Assembly: GCA_949987705.1 (NCBI GenBank)
Contig: OX465286.1
Coordinates: 19,047,676 to 19,111,675, forward strand
Origin: Thereva unica
Lineage: Eukaryota > Arthropoda > Insecta > Diptera > Therevidae
Reading direction: 5' to 3'
Length of the DNA stretch: 64,000 nt
This document shows positions 46,346-57,236 of the stretch, in pieces. Below the pieces are notes generated by a model. That model ran no database searches and was not told where the DNA came from. It worked only from the letters and a program-made list of their open reading frames with translations. The translations under genes were made by a program, and so were the position numbers. Every line of letters begins with the position of its first letter. Position 1 is the first letter of the stretch.

Positions 46346-47277
46346 ATCAAAAATTGCAAACGCAAGGCAGTATGAAATTATCATCTCCAGGAGTAGGAAT
46401 TATATTCTCGCTTCGTTTCGTTATCGTCTCGTCTCGTCTTCGGGAATACAAGCCCAGATCTTCAGGCACGAACTAACGATAAATGCGATTTTTGTCAGCT
46501 TTCTTGAACTGCAAGCCTAATACAATTGGCGGCCGGTGAGTGTATGGTGATACTTGACCTTAAGGCGAAAAGTTTCAGGCCACGGCCTGCCGGCAACCTG
46601 TGTGTAAATTGGGGCGTTAAGATAAGGGTAAATCATATACAAAATTTTTGCTCGATCGTTTGCCTCCACCGGCTAGCCAGCGACTCGGCGAATGCTGCAG
46701 TGTACGAGTACGAGCCAAGTATCACTGAAACGCGAAAAGGCTCTTAGAATTTAGAACCACAAGAAGGCACACGCTGAATTTTAGTGCTCACGTTTTGGTA
46801 GCTGCGTGTCCACTACAAGTGGAAAAATGAGTGGAATAGAGGAGAGCAAAGAGTCCAAATTATCAGTTATCTCAAATAAAATCTTGCTCCTAACAGCCCC
46901 CCCCCCTTCTTATATATCCGTAGACGGATTTTATACGCGAGGGCCTTCCCTGCAGTTCTATATTCTAAGGAAACGGTTACAGTGGTTACGACAGTAAAAA
47001 GGTATTTTTAGTGTTAATTTTAAAATTTGAAAAATCTCACGTGACATTAGGGGAGGGGGAGGGGATCGAACAAAATCTCACAATATCTCACCAGGGGGGG
47101 GGGGGTCCAAAAATCGTAAAAATCACCTCACGTAATTTATGGACGACGCCTAATGTGTGTGACGAAGATATTGAAGCACTTTACGGGAGGGGAGATCGAA
47201 ACATGAAAAAAACACACATACACACGGTAACAGCAGAAACGCTATTATTAGTAGCGAAATAACAACGCTGACGCACA
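46346..47277. other. No recognisable gene
   Basis: Nothing was assigned. 47030-47150 carries CTCACGTGACATTAGGGG and CCTCACGTAATTTATGGACG around a G run, resembling a non-autonomous DNA element by overall look, without visible inverted ends. Confidence 0.35.
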
Positions 47278-48390
47278 TAAAGTTAGAGTTCCAACGCATG
47301 GCTCATCTCCATCTCCTCATGCACTCCCAGACTCCCTTTAATCTACCTTATCCTTTCTCTATCCTTCGAGTTAAGCTTGCTACCAGACGTCTGACATTGA
47401 CGTGTACGACATGACGGACTGGTAGTATAAAGGGTGACACCTGTGTTGTCGCGTATCGCGATTTAAGTACGCCGAACCACAAACACATTTGCCGTCATGT
47501 ACAAGTAGGCAGGGGCGGCGCTTTCATAAGTGCAAATGGTGCACTTGCATCGGGCGCAATTTCAGAAATTAAGATTTAAAAAAAAAATCAAATTTGAAAA
47601 ACAAAATTGAAAAAGTGCAGGAAACTGAAACTTGAAACTGTCAAGGCTGTCTGTCCCTTTTCCATTATCTTTTGCAAGGTGTGGCCAATCCAATTCCATT
47701 TCGTTGGTCTGATTTCGTCGTATATCCTTTCTTGGGCGGCACAATGCCACAGTTCTTGATTTTTAATTCGTATTGGTCGTCCTATTATGGATTTCTAATT
47801 CGGCGAGAAACACCTGGAGAAAGACTGTTAAGGTCGACTGTTTTTTTTTCTATGCAAGATTCTACATTCGAAACTAATACATTCAGGGCAGTAATCACCT
47901 ATTTTGCCTTGAAATATGAAGGCTTGGAGAAGGACAGGATTCTGCTGGAAATAGTTAGGGAAGTGCAGCTAACACCGAGAAACACCTTGGAGCATTAAAC
48001 CGCCTTAGCGGGAGAGTTTTGTGAAGTTAAAACGTAAGCAAACTCAGCACAAAAACAAGATTGCGAAGCAAATCCTGATTAGATAAAGGCAGGGGCGCCA
48101 CTTTCAAAGATGCAATTGGTGTATTTGCACCGGGCACAATTTGACGGGCGCTATTTCAGAAAAAAAGTGAAATAGTGTTCCGGTACCTTCATGTTCATAT
48201 ATTAGGAACTCCACAGAGTATTTGTGTTTTTTCCATTGTCTTTCACCGCGATTAAAAAATGAACAGCTGATGGGGGCGCAACATGGCATACTGCACCGGG
48301 CGCAAAATACCTAAATGCCGGCCCTGCAAGTAGGCAAGTTTTGGCTTAACTTTATAACACCTGAGCTTAGACTTACACATAAAAAAATGA
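47278..48390 (+). pseudogene. LINE-B 3' fragment split by a nested insertion
   Basis: 47278-47443 matches the ORF2 end and 3' UTR of LINE-B (GAGTTCCAACGCATGGCTCA, GACGGACTGGTAGTATAAAGGG). The tail resumes at 48357-48390 (ACACCTGAGCTTAGACTT, CACATAAAAAAA). The repeated ACACCTG at 47437-47443 and 48357-48363 brackets the inserted DNA. Confidence 0.75.
47510..48326. mobile_element. hAT-like non-autonomous element, 817 bp
   Basis: Starts CAGGGGCGGCGC and ends GCCGGCCCTG, flanked by perfect 8-bp duplications CAAGTAGG (47502-47509 and 48327-48334). Its first 60 bases match the element at 13218. An internal CAGGGGCG at 48090 suggests a composite. A 108-residue frame inside (47672-47998) is not recognised and does not look like transposase. 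It lies inside an 88-bp insert within the LINE-B tail. Confidence 0.85.
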
Positions 48391-48410
48391 AGAGCAGCTA
48401 CCACTTTAAC

Positions 48411-48675
48411 GAATTGATTAACAGCCCAGTTGAAAAGTAGTAAAAACAGTTCATTGGATCCAGTTAACTAGGAGTAAAAGTGGTTAACAAGCCAAGTTGA
48501 AAAACAGGTCAATAAGCTAATGTTCCAGTTAAACAGGAGTCAACGGGGTTAACAGCCCTGTTCAAAACTAGTGGAAGCAGCAAATAGTGTAATTGATTGG
48601 CAGTTTAAGCGATTAACAGCCCTGTTGAAAACTAGTTAAAATAGTTAATAGTCCAGTTGATTACCAGTTAAGTAA
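48411..48675. repeat. Minisatellite, about 65-bp unit, four copies
   Basis: Four diverged units each open with TTAACAGCCCYGTTGAAAA or AACAAGCCAAGTTGAAAA and contain a CCAGTTRA...AG block. They start about 20 bases after the LINE-B A tail. Confidence 0.75.
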
Positions 48676-48679
48676 ATGT

Positions 48680-50760
48680 TAAGTTACGAATAGTGCCCAT
48701 CGACTTGCTATCTTTTTTAAAAACTGATACTGATAAAAAAATAGGGTCTGGTCGCAGCGTGCATGCTTGGTCTTGGCGTTCAGGATGTGTGGTTTTGTTG
48801 CAGAAGATTTAAAATGGAAGGATACCTATCCTATCATTTATAGCACGAGATTGTTATAAAACATCAAAGGGAAATTTTAGCGGGGCCCCGGCCCTCCCCC
48901 TTTTTACACAGAAAGGTACAGACCCAACATATCATGATACTACATGATATCATAATATTATAAATATACTAAAAAAGAGACTAAACATCTCTAACCCATT
49001 TTCCACCACTATCACCTCATTCAAAAGTTATCCCGAATTGATATAAGAAGCTTCTAACTACTCCTTCTTCCTCTCTTAACGAACCCATCTCTACCCAGCT
49101 TCGCATTATAGGCCATGATCTCCCATTAAGTGACACTATAGTGAGTTTTACAAGTGTTTATCACAAGGGGATGGGGACGGAATGATATCACCATCAATTC
49201 TCAGGACACTTTTAAAGTACCTACTCCAGAGAGAACCACACATAAGAGACATCGCCATCTCTCTCTCTCTAGGTTTGCTATTATATGGTGGTCAAAACTT
49301 TTTCAAAATTCCTTACATGACACGAACTCAATTCAAAAGGATAAAGACATCAAATCTAATAGTATTTCGCAATATTACGCAATATTATAAAATCGTATTT
49401 AAAATATCTGAAAGTCCAACATCGAAGTGGAATTTATAACTGTTTTTTTTAAAGACAAATCCAGACAACAAAATGTGACATAGTATGTTAAAAGTGTCAC
49501 GACATTCGTTCCACATACGCGCGACGACGATGACGACCAAAACAACAAGCAATGAAAATACCTCAAATCCTTTCACACGATTCCAGAGGAGGAAAATAAC
49601 CCAAATTTTGGTGAAACTCCTTACTTTACCGTGTGTGTATACTCGTATATCAGCTGTCTATAGACGTCTGTCTATATATGTATGTATGTAAAATCCAGGA
49701 AGAGACATACAAGACACATATATGTACGTCCGTGCCTGTCGTCCGCACTATATTCTTTGGCTGAGACGTCGAGGGCTGACAATTTGGGGGGTATATACGT
49801 GTATAACACAAGTGTATATTCTGTTGCTTTTTGGGTTAGCTGCTGGGTGCTTTGGTGGTGCTGCTGCTCTGCTACTACAGTTCCTTAAATGTTATGAGAT
49901 TCAAAAAGCTATCCGCACAGTTGAGTAGGTACATCCGATATGTAAGTATATATGCACATCGGATATGGGCACCAAGTTCAAGAGCTCACAGGGTCTCCAG
50001 AAAGCTAGGAATAACACAGTCCCACAACTATACCCGTAACATATCAGCTCGTCAGGATACCCCAGTATGTAGGGTTATTTGTACAAATCTTCTACCAAAA
50101 AAAAACAAAAAAACAAAACTAAAATAACCCCCAAACTCCATCGCCCTCCTTTATACCATTATCATCCCTAACCAATGCTCTCCCCTCCCTCCATATCCAC
50201 ATTTTCCCGCCTTTAATATACTTAATTCATGAAAGCAACAGTTTAAAACCGTATGTTTGTTACGTAGAAAAGCCTTAGGCTTCCCAGACAAAAGTGTAGG
50301 GAATTATACAGATACAAACATACATATATAGATCCACCGAAAATCTCTTCATGCAGAGGGGGATGGGGAGTTGTGGGAATTTTGTTTTGGGAATGTGAAT
50401 GCTTCGTATTAAGTTAAATGTTGAAAATATACTCAACTCACTTTTGATTATGAAAATGCAATCAAATCCCCCCTCCGCTGCTCCGTACATTAGGTTAGGG
50501 CTTGATTGGCGGCATCACTCAATAATTTATGTGTCCACTTTCTTATTTTTTCCTTTCACTGTATTCAGCCCCTAAATTTTAGGGGGTGGTGGTGGCGATT
50601 AGACCAAATCAGTATGAAATAAGAACTTGTGCTTAGTGAATAGGACTCCTGAAGACTCTTGAAGGTTGAGCGCATAGTTTGGTCAACTAAGTAGTTAAGC
50701 TATGTTGGTCCGGGGCCACCTATTCCACAGTATTGCGCAATCGAGCTTTTCGTTTGTGTC
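48680..50760. other. No recognisable gene or element
   Basis: Frames at 49154-50127 overlap in several phases and resemble nothing known. TATG microsatellite near 49676. Confidence 0.45.
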
Positions 50761-50763
50761 CTA

Positions 50764-50826
50764 GGGTGAAGCTTTTGCGGTTTGTGCCTTGGGGTGAAGC
50801 TTTTGCGGTTTGTGCCTTGGGTTGAA
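50764..50826. repeat. 28-bp tandem repeat, two copies plus a partial
   Basis: GGTGAAGCTTTTGCGGTTTG begins each of two near-identical 28-base units ending GTGCCTTGG, with a partial third (GTTGAAG). Confidence 0.85.
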
Positions 50827-51244
50827 GGGCTTGTAATATTGTGCAAAACGTGTGGTGCGGCACCACATAGCTATACTACTCAACTACAAGTAATTTCTTT
50901 GTTTCTTCCGAACTTACAACGTAATCAGAAAATTCAAAGCATAAAAAAGTCTTGTTACACTTTTTTCAGTCTCGCTCCCATCAGATCAGAGTGTGTAACG
51001 CGCACGATAAGGAACTTCGTTCCAAAATTCCAAGACATTACAGCTGATTTGACTTCCTCAACTATACACGTTGTCGGTTTATGGGGTCTCTGTGTAGCGT
51101 TGGGCTATGTCGGCTTCCAGATGCCAGACGAAGCTAGGCACGCTCACCGAACGCCTATCCCGTCCCACTCCAAACCCCCCTACATTTAACCGAAGGTGTA
51201 AATAAAGGTACCGAACCGAAGGCTGAAGTGGGCTTAAACAGGCA

Positions 51245-52300
51245 AGCCGCAAACGGTCCTCGCCGATGCCCAGGCATAGTCCTCGGTGCCCGTTTTGTTC
51301 CAGGCAAAATTCCTAAGAATTAGCAGCCAATACCACCTCGAACAAGTAAAGGTCTCCGCTGGTTCCCATACTCAATCGACCTAACATCTACTGACGCTTG
51401 AGGGCAGTCAAGCTGCTCTGCTGGCCATTAAATCTCACAATGTGTCATCAAAGACTGTCCTGGATTGTCTCTATTTCTGAAATTCCTCAGCAGGAACAAC
51501 AGTGTGACGGTGTTGTGAATTCTGGGCCACGAAGGTCACATTGGTAATGAAATTGCAGTCTGGCAGAGTAGAGGCAACATCACCACCTATTGGTCCGGAA
51601 CTTTTCTGTAGCTTAGCAAGCTGCGACATAAGAACGGCCACCAAAACTTGGGTCGACCATCCGTTTCTTCATAGCTGGACAAGGACCCAGGGTGCACGTC
51701 CAGATAAAAGATTCATTCAAATCCATAAAGCTAAAGCGGACAAACTTTTAAATCTCAGGAGGTGGGAGCTAAAAATAATAACAGAGCTCCTGACGGGCCA
51801 CTGTTCGCTTCACTACCATCTAAACAAAATGGGACTGGTAGCCGATTGTAGCTGTCGGTTCTGCGGGGTAGCTCCCGAAACTTCGGAGCACTTGCTGTAC
51901 TAGTGTTAGGCTACAGCGAGGAAGATATTGAGCCTCGTCCATTGCGACTTCCCTAATACCAGGGAGATTTGGGACAGGAACCCTAAATCAGTTTTAGCCT
52001 ATTTTAGAAGCCTAACCTTGACGGTTTTTAAAGACGGGGATGGCACAATAGACCAAACAAAATAGGTCACAGTGCTCGCCAAGGTGCCTCTCAACAAGAA
52101 ATAGAAATAGACGCTTGGGGGTGTCCGCCTTGACCTCATTCCGGGGAGGGCGAAGATCTGCCTCCCAAAAAAAGGAAGCACAGCTAGGCAAATTGCCTTC
52201 TGCGTCACAACGCGGGGATATCCCTTGTATACGGCTGAAAGGTATTCAAGGCCGAGGAACCCCAGGACACTTGTACTGCTTATTAATGACAAGTGCCTAG
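51245..52300 (+). pseudogene. LINE-C: RNase H end and 3' region, decayed
   Basis: Plus strand. 51505-51575 reads ILGHEGHIGNEIA, the RNase H block. 51541-51903 is open and includes LLTGHCSLHYHLNKMGLV followed by CSCRFCGVAPETSEHLLY, the Cys-rich C-terminal motif of RNase H-bearing LINEs of the I/R1/jockey groups. 51950-52010 (REIWDRNPKSVLAYFRSL) matches 9805-9870. Upstream (51245-51500) stops break the frame. The 3' end is near 52300, without a clear A tail. Confidence 0.7.
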
Positions 52301-52429
52301 ATGTGCTCGAATGAGCTGTTTAAGGCAGGAATGGATAAATGTGGTCAAAACGGTGTCATCTAACGAAGACGCTGACTCCGATGAAGGGCTCAGTGTGAAC
52401 GCTTGAATGGCCTAACAGTCATCGAGGTC

Positions 52430-52850
52430 GAGAAGGAGGTATGAGTTCTAACATAATTTACGCCTTTGTTAGTCCATCTTGTTTCCTGCAATGCTGCGAC
52501 TTTTACCTTGTACCTTTCTAACTCCAAGAGTAGATACCTTGCATCTCCTGCTCCGTTCATTGTCCTTACGTTAAATATAGCCAACTTAAAGTCCATATTT
52601 CGTCGCTTGAATCTTATTCGTGTAATTAAACCGGCCCGAAGCCTTCTTAGAGGATTCGGAACCGTGGAGTTTTTCCAGGACCAGGTCGTTAGCATAGAGC
52701 CCACGGTTTGTTTGCCCTTTCACCTCTGCTAGAATTAAATTGCATTTTGCCCGGAGGTTGCGACGTGGACATGATGAATCGGGACTACACAAACATATTG
52801 GCGCTGAGGTCGTGGTAGCGGATGGAAGGTCAAAGGTCACGAAAATCAGG
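52430..52850 (-). pseudogene. LINE-D 5' part (endonuclease start), inverted
   Basis: The minus-strand frame 52704-52440 reads FKLAIFNVRTMNGAGDARYLLLELERYKVKVAALQETRW, the N-terminus of an RTE-type endonuclease. The rest of the same kind of protein lies downstream on the opposite strand from 53400. Either 5' inversion during insertion (twin priming) or a separate copy could explain this. 52850-53395 between them is not recognised. Confidence 0.65.
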
Positions 52851-53399
52851 TGTTATGCAATTTTTGGCTAAGTAAAGATTGTTCGTGAGACGAATCTGCA
52901 TAAAAATGTCCTATACGAAATTTGCGTAGAACCAATGGTTTTTGAGATATGGGTTTGGGAAAACTCGGGCATCGGGCTTTTTCAGAAATATTCGTACTTT
53001 AGTTTTGACCCTTCATAACTCGATAGCCGGCCAGCTGGCTTTATGGACTTTTGGGAAATTATTTATGAACCAAAAATAAAGGGAATTCCGCTAGAAAATT
53101 TCCAGTTGCATTTTTTTTTAGAGGTTTATGTACATACGTATAAATTGCAGAATGCAGAAGAGTAGCATTACAATTTTCCGTAGCGTATGGTTCTTGTCGG
53201 GCCCGCCCGACGTCAATTCGATGTCCGAGGCTACAACCATTGACCTTGAGGTGGACGAAGATGACGCCAACCCCATTTCGTTATTTTTCTCTGGGATAAG
53301 TGTTGATGAAGATGACAGCATAAAAGAAGTGGAGATAGAAGAGATAGAGAGATAATCAACAAAATTTTTTCATACTTGGTAACCTTTTCGCTCTATTCC

Positions 53400-55317
53400 A
53401 AGGGGAGACATCATAGTATTAATGGGTGACTTAAACGCACAGATCGGCCGTGACAACACCGGCCTTGAACAAACAATTGGAAATCAAGGCCTAAGCCAAG
53501 TTACCAATAATAATGATGAGCTTTTCGTTGACTTTTGTAGTTCCCACCAACTCATGGTAGGTGGAAATTACTTTTGTCACAAGAAGATACACAAAGAGCC
53601 CTGGGTATCGCCCGATGGTAGAACGAGAAATCAGATAGATCACGTAGCCGCCAGCCACAGACGGAGAACTATTCTGGAGAATATCAAGAGCTTCAGGGGA
53701 GCAGACACTGGAAGTGACCACCATTTGGTAGTAGCAACTATTCGCCTAAAAATCGCCTCAATCAGAAACGTACAACACGATGCTAGAACCCGTAGACGGT
53801 TCAACGTAGATCTTCTGCGGGAGAGCGTTAAAAAGTGAGAGTTTGCTGGAAACCTACAACAAATAATAAACAAGCAAACCATTTCTGACGACACAAATAT
53901 TGAAGAGCTGTGGAGTATGGCAAAGGGCGCAATATTGACGGCTGCGGAAACGAGCATCGGTGGTTATGTCCAAAGAAACCAGCAACACTGGATCTCGGAC
54001 ATAACCTGGCAAAAAATAGAAGAGAGAGGAGAGCCCTAAAAAATAACGTAAACTCTACAAGCGACCCCGAAAGCCGTCACCAACATGAACGGGAATACTC
54101 CCAATTGCATTGGGAGGCAAAGAGAAGTGTCCGGCGTGATAAAAGGCAGCAGATAAATGAGCTCGCAGAAAAAGCGGAAAACGCGGCAAACACAGGCAAC
54201 AGTAAGGTGCTGTACCAAATTACTAAACAGCTCTCGGGAAAGCACTCTACTAAAAAGCATGCCGTTAAGAGTGCGGATGGAAGGCTGCTGTGCACTGACG
54301 AGGACCAGCTCCAAAGACGGAGAGATTACTTCTTCGCCGCCCTGAATGGTCCACTTACACAGAAACCTCAGGAAAACAGCAACAATGCACAGCCAATAAG
54401 AATCCCCACTCGGGCCCCATCCAAGACGGAAATAGTAACCGCAATTCATGCGATGGCCAATGGTAAAGCAGCTGGGAAAGGTGGCATCCCGCCAGAATTG
54501 TTGAAAGCCGACTCAAGCCTCATAGCAGATGCGCTTCAGCCAATCCTGGAAATAGCATGGAACACCTGTACCTTTCCGGAGGATTGGACGGAAGGTATCA
54601 TAGTCAAAATACCAAAAAAGGGGGACCTAATATTATGCGACAACTGGAGAGGCCTCTGACCATATATTACTATCAAGGATAAGCGAGGCAGTAGACCGAA
54701 CGCTTAGGAGGCAGCAGGCCGGATTCAAGAAATGCCGCTCATGTATTGAGCATATTAACTACGGCGACGTGGACTGCCTGAAAAAATAATATAATTGATA
54801 AAAGCCCTATGCAGCAATTCTAAATGCAGAGTTCTCCATAATGGAAAATTATCCGACAGCTTTGAGCTGAGTTCAGGAGTACGACAAGGATGCCTACTTT
54901 CGCCATTACTACATCTTATAGTAATAAACGACATCCTTGTCGGCGCTCTAGATAGTAGAACAGGCGGCATACAATGGGGTTTGTTAGACCGCCTTAAGGA
55001 TCTCGACTACGTAGATGATATCTGTTTGCTGGCCCACAGACATCAGGATCTGAAAAACATGTTAAGGAATTTGGCAACAGAAAGTAGTCCAGCAGGCTTA
55101 AGGCTACATCCGACTAAAACTAAAGAAATGCGTATTAATGCAAACACTATTGAACGGACTGCGCTGGATAACCGTGACGTGGAACTGGTAGATAGATTCT
55201 GCTACCTTGGTAATATTATTACCGACAATGGCGGTGCAGAAGAAGATGTCAGTTCCAGAATAAATAAAGTACGAGGCCAATTCATCACAGGGTGCCTACA
55301 AGTTGACATCAATTGAT
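53400..55317 (+). pseudogene. LINE-D (RTE-like) endonuclease and reverse transcriptase, multiply deleted
   Basis: Plus strand. 53422-53838 holds the endonuclease C-terminus: MGDLNAQIGRDN, WVSPDGRTRNQIDHV and the catalytic SDH (GSDHHLVVATIRLK). 53910-54659 is the linker up to CDNWRG. A deletion near 54775 removes RT motif A. 54795-55270 resumes with KCRVLHNGKLSDSFE, motif B SSGVRQGCLLSPLL and the catalytic block YVDDICLLA (near 55010). Relative to 3913-4150, about 115 bases are missing near 55270. The frame ends at a junction with LINE-E at about 55317. CFDP2-like proteins are the familiar relatives. Dead. Confidence 0.8.
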
Positions 55318-56399
55318 GACATTGTTCCCTTACTAAGACACTGCAGAATATTGATTTACGCTGATGACATCAAATTGTATCGGCACATAAAGAGTATGGG
55401 GGATTGCAAACTTCTGCAGATTGACCCTGATACCTTTTACTCTTGGTGTGCTAACAACAACCTGGTTCTTAATATTGGTAAATGTGAAGTCATGACTTTT
55501 AGTAGGAGACGTGATCCTATAATTTTTAACTACACCTTTTCTGATGAGGGTATCCCTCGTGTTAATTTGGTTAAAGATCATGGGATTAGATTTGATAGTA
55601 AGCTGGATTTCTCCACTCACATCAACTATATCTCTTCCAGAGGTAGTTTAGTCTTGGGTTTTATAAAAAGGTGGTCCAAGGAATTTAATAACCCGTTGGT
55701 TACTAAACACTTATATATTTCTCTTGTCAGACCATTACTTGAATATGCCTCCCAGGTTTGGTCTCCTCACTATTCTTCGCATGTTAGAACTATTGAATCG
55801 GTTCAACGAAGGTTCGTTCGATTCGCACTGAATCATCTTCCTTGGGAAAACCCAATAGTTCTTCCATCATATGAATCCCGGCTTAAGTTACTCAACTTAA
55901 GCTCTCTTCACAAGCGTCGAGAGGTGGCCGATGTTGTATTTGTTCATCAGCTACTTAATGGAAAGGTCGACTCAGGTTTTTTAGGTCGCCGTGCGTCGTT
56001 TAGGGAGAGTCGTTATAATCTGAGAGGTCCACCTCTTTTACAAATCAACTCCTCTAATACGAATTACGCTAGATTTGAACCTGTAAACCGCATGTTCATT
56101 AATGTTAACAATAATATTAATGTCTTTAGCGTGAGCATTAGTAAAGATGTCCTTAAAAGGAGTCTTTTAAATCTCACGTGACCATCTATGTTTCCTGTTG
56201 CTTGCGTGGGTTATATGTTAATTTGGATTTTTGTTTTTATTTACTAATTTTTATGTTTGCATGCTTAGTTGTGAGCCTCATCTCAGCGCTTGGTTGTGCT
56301 GAGTAGGTAAATCTATCTTGGCCCAGCTAAGAAGTGCGAATACCTTTCTGTATTAGAAGGGTTAACTCTATTACTACCCAGCGGGAAATTTACCACGCG
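55318..56399 (+). pseudogene. LINE-E: 5'-truncated jockey/I-type LINE
   Basis: The plus-strand frame 55303-56181 is open for 292 residues and starts in mid-RT: DDIVPLLRHCRILIYADDIKLY holds the YADD box, followed by SWCANNNLVLNIGKCEVMTFSRR and the thumb LVRPLLEYASQVWSP, ending LLNLT. The first residues come from the LINE-D junction. The 3' UTR runs to 56399, where the errantivirus is inserted; its true 3' end lies beyond the window. Lack of stops suggests a fairly recent insertion, but truncation leaves it without endonuclease or motifs A and B. Confidence 0.75.
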
Positions 56400-56849
56400 A
56401 GTTACATGCCCCGTATAGAATTCCATTATTACCTGTAAACCATAAATCCACCTTCCGGCACATGCCGCGATTCAGCAATTTAGTTGTAAGAATTTAAATC
56501 AATAACCAGACGCTAGATAATCATTTTTATTAATTTCTTAATAAATTCTTGGAATAATGTTAACATGCACTCATTTAGGTTTTAGATTGCACATTTTTGT
56601 ATCAGGTTAAGTAGAGTTCATTTTAACCTTTATCATATTTTTAAATTATGAATATCGATCACTCTTAGTTTTGGTTCTGTACTGTTAAGATCGATATTCG
56701 TTGCTATCTTGTTGTTTGATTTTTTAAATTCTAATTTTGATTCTTAAATTGTTTGATAATAGATTTTGTTATTTCTTAAATAAATAATTATTGTTCGGAC
56801 TTTTAAATATTATTATTTTTTTGGTCATAAGACGGGCGGTTAACGTAAT
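56400..56849 (+). repeat. 5' LTR, about 450 bp
   Basis: Starts AGTTAC and ends GTAAT(T), an imperfect terminal inverted repeat typical of errantiviruses. Carries a polyadenylation signal AATAAA at 56779-56784 and an 11-bp inverted repeat (56650-56660 and 56689-56699). The 3' limit is set by the primer site; one base of overlap is possible. Confidence 0.9.
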
Positions 56850-56867
56850 TGGCGCAGTCGGTAGGAT
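56850..56867 (+). promoter_or_regulatory. Primer binding site, tRNA-Ser
   Basis: TGGCGCAGTCGGTAGGAT directly follows the LTR. TGGCGCAGTCG is complementary to the CCA end and acceptor stem of insect tRNA-Ser, the primer used by the 17.6/297/ZAM group (established knowledge). Confidence 0.85.
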
Positions 56868-56913
56868 TGGCAAACGGTCCAGTCCTCGTCTTTTCGCAAA
56901 TTAAGAATACAAC

Positions 56914-57091
56914 CTCGACGGTTTATCGAGTTTTGTTTTTCTAATACCGACGGTTTATCGGTAGTGTAGTGCCAACAGTGAAAATTGTACAAGTCCGACG
57001 GCTTATCGGAGATCCATTCTACAACTTCCTGGAAGCACTAGCGAAAGAGAACAAGGACTGAAGCACAACATTGGTCAACGGCGGCTTACCG
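56914..57091 (+). other. Four iterated RNA hairpins in the errantivirus leader
   Basis: Hairpins at 56914-56930, 56946-56962, 56994-57010 and 57079-57091 share a 7-base loop CGGYTTA. Stem flanks differ but stay paired: CT/AG, AC/GT and TC/GA outside a constant CGA/TCG, and in the fourth the inner A-T pair becomes G-C. They lie before the splice donor and gag start. A packaging, dimerisation or translation role is inference. Confidence 0.7.
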
Positions 57092-57143
57092 GAGGAACCA
57101 GTGCAGAGATCGTTGAGCTCCAGCTCTTTATTGCCAATCAAGG

Positions 57144-57190
57144 ATGAGTTACCCCCGCTACCAGCTAATAATAATAATCTTCAAGTAAGT
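57144..57190 (+). other. Candidate leader start codon and 5' splice site
   Basis: GTAAGT at 57185-57190 after CAA is a strong 5' splice-site match upstream of gag. An ATG at 57144 opens a frame of 41 bases up to this site. Errantivirus env is known to be made from a spliced RNA, so this is a plausible env donor. A TTGCAG before 62243 has the right phase for the env frame but lacks a pyrimidine tract, so the acceptor is uncertain. Confidence 0.45.
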
Positions 57191-57236
57191 CGAATTTTGA
57201 ATACTTCCTTATTTACAATCAAGAAAAAATTTTTCT

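Noticed and set aside
47672..47998. 108-residue frame in the hAT-like element as a transposase
   Set aside because: No hAT motif is visible and the length is far too short.
53128..53355. Acidic 75-residue frame as a small gene
   Set aside because: Lies between two pieces of a rearranged LINE, no start context or relatives; kept as unassigned.
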